A stretch of 15,523 nucleotides of DNA from an uncultured bacterium (GTDB lineage Bacteria > Planctomycetota > UBA1135 > GCA-002686595), in contig CADEGS010000095.1 in the NCBI GenBank assembly GCA_902826945.1, positions 1 through 15,523 of the forward strand, read 5' to 3'. The translations under genes and the position numbers were made by a program. The notes below the pieces were generated by a model. The model worked only from the letters and a program-made list of their open reading frames with translations. It ran no database searches and was not told the origin of the DNA. Below, one piece after another: positions 1 to 6,908 of this stretch. Numbering within the stretch: position 1 is the first letter of the stretch; each line of letters opens with the position of its first letter.

Positions 1-103
1 TGAAGACGATCCGCTCCTCGAGCAGCCGGGAGTAGATGTCCATCGAGCGCTCGCCACGCCCTGTGCGCTCGATGACGTAGGGGATGATCATGTTCGTGCT
101 CAT
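1..103 (-). CDS. clpP: ATP-dependent Clp protease proteolytic subunit, N-terminal fragment
   Basis: Only the first 34 codons lie in the window; the gene runs off the left edge. ClpP is the serine peptidase core that forms a tetradecamer with ClpX or ClpA and degrades unfolded or tagged cytosolic proteins. The fragment begins [20 protein letters not shown] and continues with [13 protein letters not shown]. This is the characteristic ClpP N-terminus: the axial-loop segment with P-x-V-I-E-x-T-x-R-G-E-R, then the first helix D-I-Y-S-R-L-L-x-x-R-I. The catalytic Ser, His and Asp lie outside. The ATG at 103 is chosen because the homology begins there; a second ATG (Met5) is possible. No Shine-Dalgarno is visible. 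It lies 128 bp downstream of tig on the same strand, the usual tig-clpP order. Identification by motif is firm despite the length. Confidence 0.93.
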   Translation of the reverse strand, partial: MSTNMIIPYVIERTGRGERSMDIYSRLLEERIVF

Positions 104-187
104 GGTCTGCTGCGCTCGGACGCGGGGTCGCTGGGCGCGTCGTCCGCCCCCCGCAGGGCGGGCGCGCGTCGCTCCGGGTGGGTCTCT

Positions 188-193
188 AACCTA
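188..193 (-). promoter_or_regulatory. Possible -10 element upstream of clpP
   Basis: On the minus strand this AT-rich spot reads TAGGTT inside GATAGGTTAGAG, in an otherwise GC-dominated tig-clpP gap. It sits 84 nt before the clpP ATG. No convincing -35 lies at 17 nt; a TTGAAG occurs at 206-211 but is only 12 nt away. It would allow clpP to be transcribed separately from tig. A small 6-bp hairpin (144-161) lies in the resulting leader. Weak, motif-only call. Confidence 0.3.
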
Positions 194-231
194 TCGGCCG
201 GACCCCTTCAACGAGGGCCGGGGGCCGGGCC

Positions 232-1542
232 TCAGCGGATATCGGCAGACTCCCGCAGGAAGCTGCGCACCTTGCGCTCGAGGAGCTCGAGGGCGAGCTG
301 CTGGAGCAGCCCCTCCTCCCGGTAATACTTTCGGACGTCGTCCAGCGGCACGCGGTTGCGCTGCGCGATCTGCTCGAACTCGGCGGCGAAGTCCTCCGCC
401 CGCACGGTCAGCTCGTGCTTCTTTGCGACTTCCTCCATGAGGTAGACCGCGCGCAGCGCCTTCTCGGAGCTCTGCCGCAGCTCGGGCTGCTCCTGGGCCA
501 GGCGCTCCTCGAGCGCTTCTTCGGCCAGGCCCTGCTGGGTCAGGCTCGCCCGCAGCTCCTCGGCGCGCGCGGCGACCTGGTTCACGACGAGCGCCTCGGG
601 CAGCTCCATCGGGTGCGCCTCGAGCAGCTGCTCGAGCAGCGCGGTCTCGATGCGCGTGCGCTCCTGCGCCTCGCGCGCCTCCTGCATGCGCTCGCGCACC
701 TTGGCCTCGAGCGCGGCGCGGTCGGGCACCTCGAGCGACTCGCACAGCTCCTCGTCGGTGGCGACGCGGATCGCGAAGGCCTCCTTCACCTCGACCACGC
801 AGGCGCCCTGCTTGCCGCGCGCGGCCTCCTCGGGGAAGTCGTCGGGGATCGTCAGCGGGAAGCGGCGCTCGTCGCCGGCCTTGGCGCCGACGAGCGCGGC
901 CTTGAAGGCCTCGGCCTCGACCCCCGGCGGCGGCGCCTGCGGCGAGAGGCGCAGCCCCTCGCGCTCGAGCGCGGGCTCCTCCTCGCCGTCCACGACGTAC
1001 GAGAGCCGCGCGAGCGCCATGCCGTCCTCGGGGAGCCCCGCGTCGCCGGCCGGCTCGGTGCGCGCCTGCTGGCGCCGTACCTCCTCGAGCGTGCGCGCCA
1101 CGTCCTCGTCGGAGACCTCCGTCGGCTGGCGCTCGACGGACAGCCCCACGACCTGGCCCAGCTCGATCGTGGGGCGCAGGACGACCTCGAAGGCGTGCTC
1201 GAAGCCCTCGGCGGGCGAGGCGCGGATCGCGTCCACGTCCACGCGCGGCTGGAGCGCGGGGCGCAGGTCGTGGTGCTTCACCGCGTCGTCGAAGGCGTGG
1301 TTCAGGAAGTGCTGCACGACGTCGCGATCGACGGCGCTGCCGAACTCCTTCTCGAGCATCGAGAGCGGCGTCTTGCCCGGCCGGAAGCCCTTGCGCCGCG
1401 TGCGGCGGGCCATGTGCTCGAGCGCGCTCCTGCGGCTCTTCCGGAACTCCTCCGGGCTGACCTTCAGCGAGATGCGCGCCTGGCAGGGGCCGGTGCGCTC
1501 GACCTGGATGTCGAAGCCTTCGTGGGCGTGGTCGTGGGCCAT
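232..1542 (-). CDS. tig: Trigger factor, ribosome-associated chaperone/peptidyl-prolyl isomerase
   Basis: Trigger factor binds the ribosome at the exit tunnel and shields nascent chains in the cytosol. The product is 436 aa, close to the usual 430-450. The N-terminal ribosome-binding domain spans about residues 8-140 and holds the signature GFRPGKTP at 52-59, the loop that docks on ribosomal protein L23. A FKBP-like region follows at about 165-255 (TEPAGDAGLPEDGM onward; GAKAGDERRFPL). The helical C-terminal chaperone domain spans about 260-430 and ends VRKYYREEGLLQQ, then ERKVRSFLRESADI. The ATG at 1542 gives MAHDHAHEGFDIQVE and is preferred over the upstream in-frame ATG at 1617, whose extra 25 residues are Arg/Pro-rich and unlike the family. 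The His-rich start (three His in seven residues) is unusual and might affect metal binding. No Shine-Dalgarno is visible. clpP follows on the same strand. Confidence 0.95.
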   Translation of the reverse strand: MAHDHAHEGFDIQVERTGPCQARISLKVSPEEFRKSRRSALEHMARRTRRKGFRPGKTPLSMLEKEFGSAVDRDVVQHFLNHAFDDAVKHHDLRPALQPRVDVDAIRASPAEGFEHAFEVVLRPTIELGQVVGLSVERQPTEVSDEDVARTLEEVRRQQARTEPAGDAGLPEDGMALARLSYVVDGEEEPALEREGLRLSPQAPPPGVEAEAFKAALVGAKAGDERRFPLTIPDDFPEEAARGKQGACVVEVKEAFAIRVATDEELCESLEVPDRAALEAKVRERMQEAREAQERTRIETALLEQLLEAHPMELPEALVVNQVAARAEELRASLTQQGLAEEALEERLAQEQPELRQSSEKALRAVYLMEEVAKKHELTVRAEDFAAEFEQIAQRNRVPLDDVRKYYREEGLLQQLALELLERKVRSFLRESADIR

Positions 1543-1650
1543 GGGGCGGGGAGCTCGGTGAGGTGCGGAGCGAGGGCCGAGCGGCCGGGAGCGGGCTCCG
1601 CCGGGGCGCGCGGGCACGGCCGCGACGGGCGGGCGCGCTGCGAATCGCGC

Positions 1651-1680
1651 ACTCTAGCGGTGCGCCGCGGCCAGCGTCCA
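1651..1680 (-). promoter_or_regulatory. Putative sigma70-like promoter for tig
   Basis: On the minus strand TGGACG (1680-1675) is followed after 18 nt by TAGAGT (1656-1651). Each hexamer matches four or so positions of the TTGACA/TATAAT consensus. The -10 lies 108 nt upstream of the tig ATG at 1542. It is the only AT-rich spot in the divergent tig/GNAT gap on this strand. Pattern-based only. Confidence 0.35.
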
Positions 1681-1725
1681 GAGCGCGGCGGGCCGCCGCC
1701 CGGAGCGCGCGGCGGGCCGCTCGGC

Positions 1726-1731
1726 TACCCT
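1726..1731 (+). promoter_or_regulatory. Putative -10 element of the GNAT-sirtuin pair
   Basis: TACCCT within CGGCTACCCT closely resembles the TATCCT boxes found before three other genes in this window. It lies 32 nt before the TTG start at 1764. No -35 match is seen at 16-18 nt upstream. Its position supports the TTG start, because any upstream start in the same frame would lie 5' of the promoter. Confidence 0.35.
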
Positions 1732-1763
1732 CTGCGGGCGCGCCGCGGCGCGCGCGACCCCCC

Positions 1764-2225
1764 TTGAACCTCACCCTGCGCACGCTCGAGGCGGCCGAGC
1801 TCCGCGCCGCCGAGGCGCTCCTCGACGAGGCCCTGGCGGAGTCGGCCGAGGCGCTGGGCGACGAGCCGCCGCGGCCGGGCACGGCGCGCGCGCTCCTCGA
1901 GCGCTGCGCCGGCCGCCCGGAGACCCTGGTGCTGGCGGCGCTCGAGCCCGGCCGGGCCGAGCCGCGCGGGCTGTGCGCGACGGTGCCGCTCGAGGACCCG
2001 CTCGGCGGCGCGGCGCTGCCGCTGCTCGCGCTCCTGTGGGTCGATCCGGCGCTGCGCCAGCGCGGCATCGCGCGCGGGCTCGTGGCCGAGGCGGCGCGCC
2101 TGCTCGGCGCGCGCGGGCTGCGCGCGCTCGCCGCGCGCGCCGGCCACAACGACGACGCGCTGGTCTCGATGGGCGAGCGCTGGGGCTTCGTGCGCCGCTG
2201 GGAGCTGCTCCTGCGCGAGGGATGA
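1764..2225 (+). CDS. GNAT-family N-acyltransferase
   Basis: Predicted acyl-CoA-dependent N-acetyltransferase of 153 aa; the substrate cannot be told from sequence. The fold signature is at the C-terminal half: a hydrophobic beta-4 strand LPLLALLWVDP (about 86-95), then motif A RQRGIA at 98-103, which matches the R/Q-x-x-G-x-G/A pyrophosphate-binding loop of acetyl-CoA, followed by helix GLVAEAARLL. Motif B is suggested by MGERWGFVRRWEL near 136-148, the usual 'GF' ending. I chose the TTG at 1764, which gives MNLTLRTLEAAE; the open frame extends upstream but reads as Arg/Ala/Pro-rich low complexity, and no ATG or GTG fits better. No Shine-Dalgarno is seen. The stop codon overlaps the next start as ATGA, so translation is probably coupled to the sirtuin. 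Family assignment is good; the start is less sure. Confidence 0.78.
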   Translation: MNLTLRTLEAAELRAAEALLDEALAESAEALGDEPPRPGTARALLERCAGRPETLVLAALEPGRAEPRGLCATVPLEDPLGGAALPLLALLWVDPALRQRGIARGLVAEAARLLGARGLRALAARAGHNDDALVSMGERWGFVRRWELLLREG

Positions 2226-2962
2226 GCGCGCCCTCGGTCCTCGTGCTGACCGGCGCGGGCGTCTCGGCCGACAGCGGCCTCGCGACCTTCCGCGACGCGG
2301 GCGGCCTGTGGGAGGGGCACGCCGTCGAGGACGTCGCGACGCCCGCGGGCTGGCGGCGCGACCCGCGCCTGGTGTGGCGCTTCTACCAGATGCGGCGCGC
2401 GGCGCTCGCGCACGCCCGGCCGAACGCCGCGCACCGCGCGCTGGCCGCGTTCGAGCGCGCGCTGGAGCGCGCCGGCCTGGGCTTCACGCTGGTCACGCAG
2501 AACGTGGACGACCTGCACGAGCGCGCCGGCTCGCGGCCGCTGCACATGCACGGCTCGCTGGCGCGGCTCGCCTGCGAGGAATGCGCCGGCACGCTCGAGG
2601 ACCGCGCGCGCGTCGATCCCGAGCGCTTCCTCGCCTGCCCGACGTGCGGCCACGAGCCGCTGCGCCCCGACGTCGTGTGGTTCGGCGAGATCCCGCGCTT
2701 CCTCGACGCGATCGACGCGGCGCTCGAGCGCTGCACGCACTTCCTCGCCCTCGGCACGAGCGGCCAGGTGTGGCCGGCCGCCGCGCTCCTCGGCCGCGCC
2801 AGGGCGCGCGGCGCGCGCACGCTGGTGAGCGCGCTCGAGCGCCCCGAGAACCTCGCGCGCGGCGACGCGTTCCACCCCGGGCGCGCCGCGGAGGTGGTGC
2901 CCGGCCTGCTCGAGCGGCTGCGAGAGGAGCTCGGCCTCCCCGCGACCGCCGAGGAGCCCTAG
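2222..2962 (+). CDS. NAD-dependent protein deacylase, sirtuin class III (CobB/SIRT5-like)
   Basis: Sirtuins remove acyl groups from lysine using NAD, releasing nicotinamide and O-acyl-ADP-ribose. The 246-aa product has the whole core: GAGVSADSGLATFR at 11-24 for NAD binding, TQNVDDLHERAG at 92-103, and the catalytic His at about 110 in HMHGS. It also has a zinc ribbon with Cys118, 121, 139 and 142, then VVWFGE at 151-156 and GTSGQVWPAA at 178-187. Residues Y55 and R58 in FYQMRR match the Tyr-x-x-Arg pair that class III enzymes use to bind succinyl or malonyl lysine, so desuccinylase or demalonylase activity is plausible. One oddity is that the conserved Asn of the late N-x-E adenosine-binding segment is absent; the region reads VSALERPE. 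The ATG overlaps the GNAT stop by 4 bp. Confidence 0.92.
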   Translation: MSAPSVLVLTGAGVSADSGLATFRDAGGLWEGHAVEDVATPAGWRRDPRLVWRFYQMRRAALAHARPNAAHRALAAFERALERAGLGFTLVTQNVDDLHERAGSRPLHMHGSLARLACEECAGTLEDRARVDPERFLACPTCGHEPLRPDVVWFGEIPRFLDAIDAALERCTHFLALGTSGQVWPAAALLGRARARGARTLVSALERPENLARGDAFHPGRAAEVVPGLLERLREELGLPATAEEP

Positions 2963-2981
2963 CGGCCCGGCCGGCGCCGCG

Positions 2982-2987
2982 TATCCT
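2982..2987 (+). promoter_or_regulatory. TATCCT -10 box immediately before uup
   Basis: TATCCT sits in GCGTATCCTGCC, with only 9 nt between it and the uup ATG at 2997. If it acts as a -10 element, transcription would start at or within a base or two of the ATG, giving a leaderless mRNA. No Shine-Dalgarno exists in the 34-nt gap, which agrees. No clear -35 is visible. The same hexamer has the same spacing before ettA. Confidence 0.45.
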
Positions 2988-2996
2988 GCCGCGCGC

Positions 2997-4925
2997 ATGG
3001 CGCTTCTGACGCTCGACGGCGTGGCCAAGGGCCACGACGCGCGCCGCCCGCTCTTCCAGGACGTCTCGCTCGTCGTCGGCGAGGGCGAGCGCGTCGGGCT
3101 GATCGGGCCCAACGGCTCGGGCAAGTCGACCCTGCTGCGCATCCTCGCCGGCACCCTCGAGCCCGACGCAGGCACGCGCGTCCTGCGCCGCGGCGTGCGC
3201 GTCGGCTGGCTCGAGCAGGAGCCCGTGCTCCCGCCCGCGGAGAGCGTGCGCGCGGTCGTGCGCGCCGGGATGGAGGGGCGCGAAGAGCTCCTCGCCGCGC
3301 TCGAGCGGCTGCACGGGGAGCTCGCCGCGCCGGGCCTCGCGGGCGACGCGCTGGAGCGCCTGCTGCGGCGCCAGGCGCGGCTGCAGGCGGAGCTCGACGC
3401 GCTCGGCGGCCACGACGTCGAGCACAAGGTCGAGGCCACGCTGCGCGCGCTGGGCCTCTCCGATCCCGACGCGCGCGCGGGCTCGCTCTCGGGCGGCGAG
3501 GCGCGCCGCGCGGCGCTGGCGCGGCTTCTGATCGGCGCGCCGGACCTGCTGCTGCTCGACGAGCCGACGAACCACCTCGACGCCTTCGTGATCGCCTGGC
3601 TCGAGGAGCGCCTGGCGGAGCTCGCCGTGCCGCTGGTGCTCGTCACGCACGACCGCTACCTGCTCGACCGCGTGTGCGACCGCATCGTCGAGCTCGAGCG
3701 CGGGCGCGCGATCGCGACCGCCGGCGGCTACGGGCGCTACCTCGAGGAGCGCGCCGCGCGGCTCGAGGCCGAGGCGCGCGCCGAGCGCTCGCGCCTGAAC
3801 CTCCTGCGGCGCGAGACGGCCTGGATGCGCCGCGGGCCGCCGGCGCGCACGACCAAGGCCAAGGCGCGCATCGCGCGCCACGCCGAGCTCGTGGCCGCCG
3901 CGCCCGCGCCGCCCGCGGCCGAGCTCGAGCTCGCCTTCCCGCCCGGACCGCGCCTGGGCGAGAAGGTCGTGCGGCTGCGCGGCGTGGCGCTCGCGCGCGG
4001 CGGACGCGCCCTCTTCCGCGGGCTCGACCTCGAGCTCGCGCGCGGCATGCGCCTGGGCGTGACGGGGCCGAACGGCGCCGGCAAGACGACGCTCCTGCGC
4101 CTCTTGCAGGGCGAGCTCGCGCCCGACGCGGGCGCGGTCGAGCGCGGCGAGACGGTGCGCTTCGCGGGCGTGGACCAGGAGCGCTCCGACCTCGACCCGA
4201 CGCGAACCGTCGTGGCCGAGGTGGCCGGCAAGAGCGACCACGTCGAGGTCGCCGGGCGGCGCGTGCACGTGGCGGGCTTCCTCGACCGCTTCCTGTTCCC
4301 CGGTCCCGCGATGCACCAGCTCGTCGGCGAGCTCTCCGGCGGCGAGCGCGCGCGCGTGCTGCTCGCCAAGCTCTTCCTCTCGGGCGGCAACGTGCTCGTG
4401 CTCGACGAGCCGACGAACGACCTCGACCTCGCGACGCTGCGCGCGCTGGAGGAGGCGCTGGTCGCCTTCGAGGGCTCGGTCGTGCTCGTCAGCCACGACC
4501 GCTGGTTCCTCGACCGCGTCGCGACGCACGTCCTGTGGCTCGACGGCAAGGGCGGCGCCGAGCTGCACGCGGGCGGCGCGAGCGCGCTGCTCGAGCGCCT
4601 GGCGGAGCGCGCGGCCTCGGCGGCGCCGGAGGTCGCGCGCCCCGCCGCGCGGCGCGTGCAGGAAGCGCCGCGGGAGGCTGCGGCCGCGCCGAGCGCGCGC
4701 AAGAAGCTCGCGCCGTGGGAGGAGCGCGAGCTCGAGGAGCTGACCGAGCGCGTGAGCGCGCTCGAGGGGCGCGCGGCGGACGCCGACCGCCGGCTGGCCG
4801 ATCCCGCCACCTGGTCGGGCGACCCGCGCGCCGCGCAGGAGCTGCAGCGCGAGCGCGCCGCCCTGGCGGCCGAGCTCGAGCACGCGCTCGCGCGCTGGGA
4901 GGCGCTGGCCGAGCGCGCCGGCTGA
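2997..4925 (+). CDS. uup: ABC-F family ATPase, Uup-type with C-terminal coiled coil
   Basis: This is a soluble tandem ATPase without membrane segments, of the ABC-F class that acts on ribosomes; Uup of E. coli also binds branched DNA and limits precise transposon excision. The 642 aa carry two ABC domains. The first has Walker A GPNGSGKST at 37-45, signature LSGGE at 164-168, Walker B LLLLDEPTNHLD at 184-195 and switch His218. The second has GPNGAGKTT at 357-365, LSGGE at 446-450, LVLDEPTNDLD at 467-477 and His500. Between them lies the basic ABC-F linker (about 255-305, RRGPPARTTKAKARI). After the second ATPase comes an Ala/Pro-rich tether and a coiled coil from about 568 (KKLAPWEERELEELTERV), typical of Uup. 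It lies 34 bp after the sirtuin stop and has its own putative promoter. Which ribosomal state it acts on is unknown. Confidence 0.9.
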   Translation: MALLTLDGVAKGHDARRPLFQDVSLVVGEGERVGLIGPNGSGKSTLLRILAGTLEPDAGTRVLRRGVRVGWLEQEPVLPPAESVRAVVRAGMEGREELLAALERLHGELAAPGLAGDALERLLRRQARLQAELDALGGHDVEHKVEATLRALGLSDPDARAGSLSGGEARRAALARLLIGAPDLLLLDEPTNHLDAFVIAWLEERLAELAVPLVLVTHDRYLLDRVCDRIVELERGRAIATAGGYGRYLEERAARLEAEARAERSRLNLLRRETAWMRRGPPARTTKAKARIARHAELVAAAPAPPAAELELAFPPGPRLGEKVVRLRGVALARGGRALFRGLDLELARGMRLGVTGPNGAGKTTLLRLLQGELAPDAGAVERGETVRFAGVDQERSDLDPTRTVVAEVAGKSDHVEVAGRRVHVAGFLDRFLFPGPAMHQLVGELSGGERARVLLAKLFLSGGNVLVLDEPTNDLDLATLRALEEALVAFEGSVVLVSHDRWFLDRVATHVLWLDGKGGAELHAGGASALLERLAERAASAAPEVARPAARRVQEAPREAAAAPSARKKLAPWEERELEELTERVSALEGRAADADRRLADPATWSGDPRAAQELQRERAALAAELEHALARWEALAERAG

Positions 4926-4933
4926 GGCTCGCG

Positions 4934-4978
4934 CGCGGGCCCGGTCCGGAATTCCCCCCGGAACGCCCGGGCCTCGCG
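4934..4978 (+). terminator. Hairpin after uup, terminator-like
   Basis: CGCGGGCCCGG (4934-4944) can pair with CCGGGCC then CGCG (4967-4978), with one bulged T. The stem is about 11 bp and starts 8 nt after the uup stop. The loop holds a smaller TTCC/GGAA pairing. There is no U-run, so intrinsic termination is uncertain. It separates uup from the putative promoter of the next gene. Confidence 0.38.
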
Positions 4979-4986
4979 GGCCGCGG

Positions 4987-4992
4987 TAGCAT
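4987..4992 (+). promoter_or_regulatory. Possible -10 element of the FG-GAP gene
   Basis: TAGCAT within GCGGTAGCATCC is an AT-rich island 55 nt before the ATG at 5048. It follows directly after the hairpin that ends the uup unit. It is a weaker match to the TATCCT pattern seen elsewhere here. No -35 or Shine-Dalgarno was recognised. Confidence 0.3.
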
Positions 4993-5047
4993 CCATCTCG
5001 CGTCGAGGCTTCCCCGTCCTTCTCGCCCCTTGCCTCCAAAGCACGCC

Positions 5048-6859
5048 ATGGATGCCAAGCCGGCCCTCGCTCTCCTGCTCGTCCCGCTCCTCTCTCCCGC
5101 CGCCCTCGCGCAGGTGGTCGAGTCCTCCTTCCTCGGCGGGCCCTTCGGATGGGGAAGGTCGGTCGCCCTGCTCGGCGACCTCGACGGCGACGGTCACGTC
5201 GATCTCGCGCTCGGTCACGGGTTGCCGGCGAGCACGGGCTTCGTCTCCGTCCTGCTGCTCGACGGCGGCGGTCAGGTGGCGTCGAGCGTGCAGATCGGGA
5301 ACGGAACGGGCGGCTTCACCGGCGCGCTCGACGGCAGCGACCAGTTCGGCGTCTCCCTCGCCTCGCTCGGCGATCTGGACGGGGACGGCCGTCCCGAGCT
5401 GGCGGTGGGAGCGCCGGGCGACGACGACGCGGGCGTGGACGCGGGGGCGGTCTGGATCCTCGAGCTCGCCGCGGACGGGAGCGTCCAGTCGCAGCACAAG
5501 ATCGCCTCGGGGCAGGGAGGATTCGCCGGCCTCCCCGCGTACACCAGCTTCGGCACCGCGCTGGCGGCCGGGCGCGACCTCGACGGGGACGGGCTCGGGG
5601 ACCTGGCGGTGGGCGTGGGATCGCCCTTCTCCAGCACCGTCGAGGGCGAGGTGTGGCTGCTCTCGCTCGACACCGACGCGAGCGTCCAGGCCAGCCACCG
5701 GATCGGCGCGGGGGCCGGCGGCTTCGGCGGCTCACTCCAGCCCGGCGACCGGTTCGGCGCGGCGCTGGCGATGCCGGGAGACCTCGACGGCGACGGCAAC
5801 CAGGACCTGGCGGTCGGGATCCCAGGACTGGCCGGCCTCCCCGGCAGCCCCCCCGGCGGCTTCTGGCTGCTCCTGCTGGATGGATCCGGAGGGGTCGCCC
5901 AGGAGCATCTGGTCCGCAGCAGGCCGTTCCGCCCCTTCGGGAACGCCCTGGTCCCGCTCGGCGATCTCGACGGCAACGGCACGACCGACTTCCTGACGAG
6001 TCACGAGCTGGCCGAGTCCAACGAGCTCCGCCTGGTGTTCCTCGACCCTTCGTTCGCGGTCGTGGACGTGCTCGAGATCACGAACCAGAGCCCTGGCTTG
6101 CCCCCGGACCTCACCTCGCTGAGCTGGACCGGGGCGACCTTCGGCGACGTCGACGGCGACGGTCGCGGCGACTTCGTCGTCGGGTCGCAGGGCAGCCAGG
6201 GGTCCAGGGTCTGGATCCTGCGCGGATCGCCGAAGCCGTTCTTCCACGTGGATCCGCTCAGCTTTCCCCCCCTGCTGCCGGGGACCACGCCGGTGCTCAC
6301 GGCGTTCGGGACCGGGTTCGGCCCGGCGACCGAGGTGCGCATCGACGGCGCGCTCGTCGATCCGCAGCGGGTCACCGTCACCAGCTCGTCCCGCCTGCAG
6401 GTGGACCTGCCGCAGCTCCTGACGCTGGGCGAGCACGAGATCAGCGTGTCGCCGGCCGGCGGGCCCGTGCCCGGCTTCGACGTCTACGAGGTCGTCGCGC
6501 CGGCCGGGCCGGTGCTGCAGGTGGGGAACGGCCAGCCGCCCTCGCTGGCGAACATCGTGTTCTCCAACCAGGGGCTGGCCGTGACGGCCGCGGGGCCGGT
6601 CGGCCAGACGCACTACGTGCTCTTCTCGGACAGCCCGCTGCCGAGCGCCGTGCCCGGCCTGGTGGCGCTCGACATCGGGAACGCCTTCGCCAGCCTCGAC
6701 CTCGTGACGGTGCTGGCGATCCCCGCGGCGGGCTGGGCCAGCACGACCGTCGCGGTGCCGGCCGTGAACGCCCTGTGGCACTTCCAGAGCGTGACCCTGG
6801 ACGTCGGCCGGCCGATCCCGGTCAGCAACCTGCAGTCGGTCCTGGTGATCCCGATCTGA
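5048..6859 (+). CDS. Exported FG-GAP/integrin-alpha-like beta-propeller protein with C-terminal beta domains
   Basis: No specific function is known. The 603-aa product begins with a signal peptide (MDAKPALALLLVPLLSPAA), probably cleaved after ALA near residue 21. Six FG-GAP repeats follow, each with a calcium-binding D-x-D-x-[DN]-G loop: DLDGDG at 44-49, 109-114, 177-182 and 245-250, DLDGNG at 306-311 and DVDGDG at 367-372. Such repeats form an extracellular beta-propeller. The sheet-linking segments share a motif I-x-x-G-x-G-G-F at 83, 152 and 219. From about 398 to 480 a segment with TAFGTGFGPATEVRIDG resembles an IPT/TIG immunoglobulin-like domain. The last 120 residues end PIPVSNLQSVLVIPI, an all-beta ending I associate with secreted planctomycete proteins. 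It is transcribed alone and converges on the glycosyltransferase gene. It likely acts at the cell surface or outside; adhesion or structure is a guess. Confidence 0.85.
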   Translation: MDAKPALALLLVPLLSPAALAQVVESSFLGGPFGWGRSVALLGDLDGDGHVDLALGHGLPASTGFVSVLLLDGGGQVASSVQIGNGTGGFTGALDGSDQFGVSLASLGDLDGDGRPELAVGAPGDDDAGVDAGAVWILELAADGSVQSQHKIASGQGGFAGLPAYTSFGTALAAGRDLDGDGLGDLAVGVGSPFSSTVEGEVWLLSLDTDASVQASHRIGAGAGGFGGSLQPGDRFGAALAMPGDLDGDGNQDLAVGIPGLAGLPGSPPGGFWLLLLDGSGGVAQEHLVRSRPFRPFGNALVPLGDLDGNGTTDFLTSHELAESNELRLVFLDPSFAVVDVLEITNQSPGLPPDLTSLSWTGATFGDVDGDGRGDFVVGSQGSQGSRVWILRGSPKPFFHVDPLSFPPLLPGTTPVLTAFGTGFGPATEVRIDGALVDPQRVTVTSSSRLQVDLPQLLTLGEHEISVSPAGGPVPGFDVYEVVAPAGPVLQVGNGQPPSLANIVFSNQGLAVTAAGPVGQTHYVLFSDSPLPSAVPGLVALDIGNAFASLDLVTVLAIPAAGWASTTVAVPAVNALWHFQSVTLDVGRPIPVSNLQSVLVIPI

Positions 6860-6860
6860 A

Positions 6861-6908
6861 CGACCGGCCGCGGGCGGTCGCCGCGGCGCTCAGGCCCGGC
6901 CCGCGGCC
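6861..6908. terminator. Hairpin between convergent genes
   Basis: GGCCGCGGG (6866-6874) pairs perfectly with CCCGCGGCC (6900-6908), a 9-bp stem with a 25-nt loop. An alternative smaller hairpin CGACCG/CGGTCG (6861-6880) starts 1 nt after the FG-GAP stop. The structure overlaps the last codons of the minus-strand glycosyltransferase. It could end transcription from both sides. No U-run is present. Confidence 0.35.

Noticed and set aside
144..161. 6-bp hairpin CCGCCC/GGGCGG in the clpP leader as an attenuator
   Set aside because: Too short and GC-only to stand out from background in this DNA; no leader peptide or alternative fold is visible.
191..3646. Very long minus-strand open frame (1151 codons) crossing tig, the GNAT and the sirtuin
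   Set aside because: It is out of frame with well-identified genes and is dominated by Arg, Ala, Ser and Pro. In DNA this GC-rich, stop codons are rare in the shadow frames.
3674..5047. Long frame leading into the FG-GAP gene
   Set aside because: It is a shadow of uup. The signal peptide right after the ATG at 5048 fixes the true start.
2493..5698. Minus-strand open frames of about 850 and 650 codons opposite uup and the FG-GAP gene
   Set aside because: Antisense shadows with biased composition and no recognisable domain.
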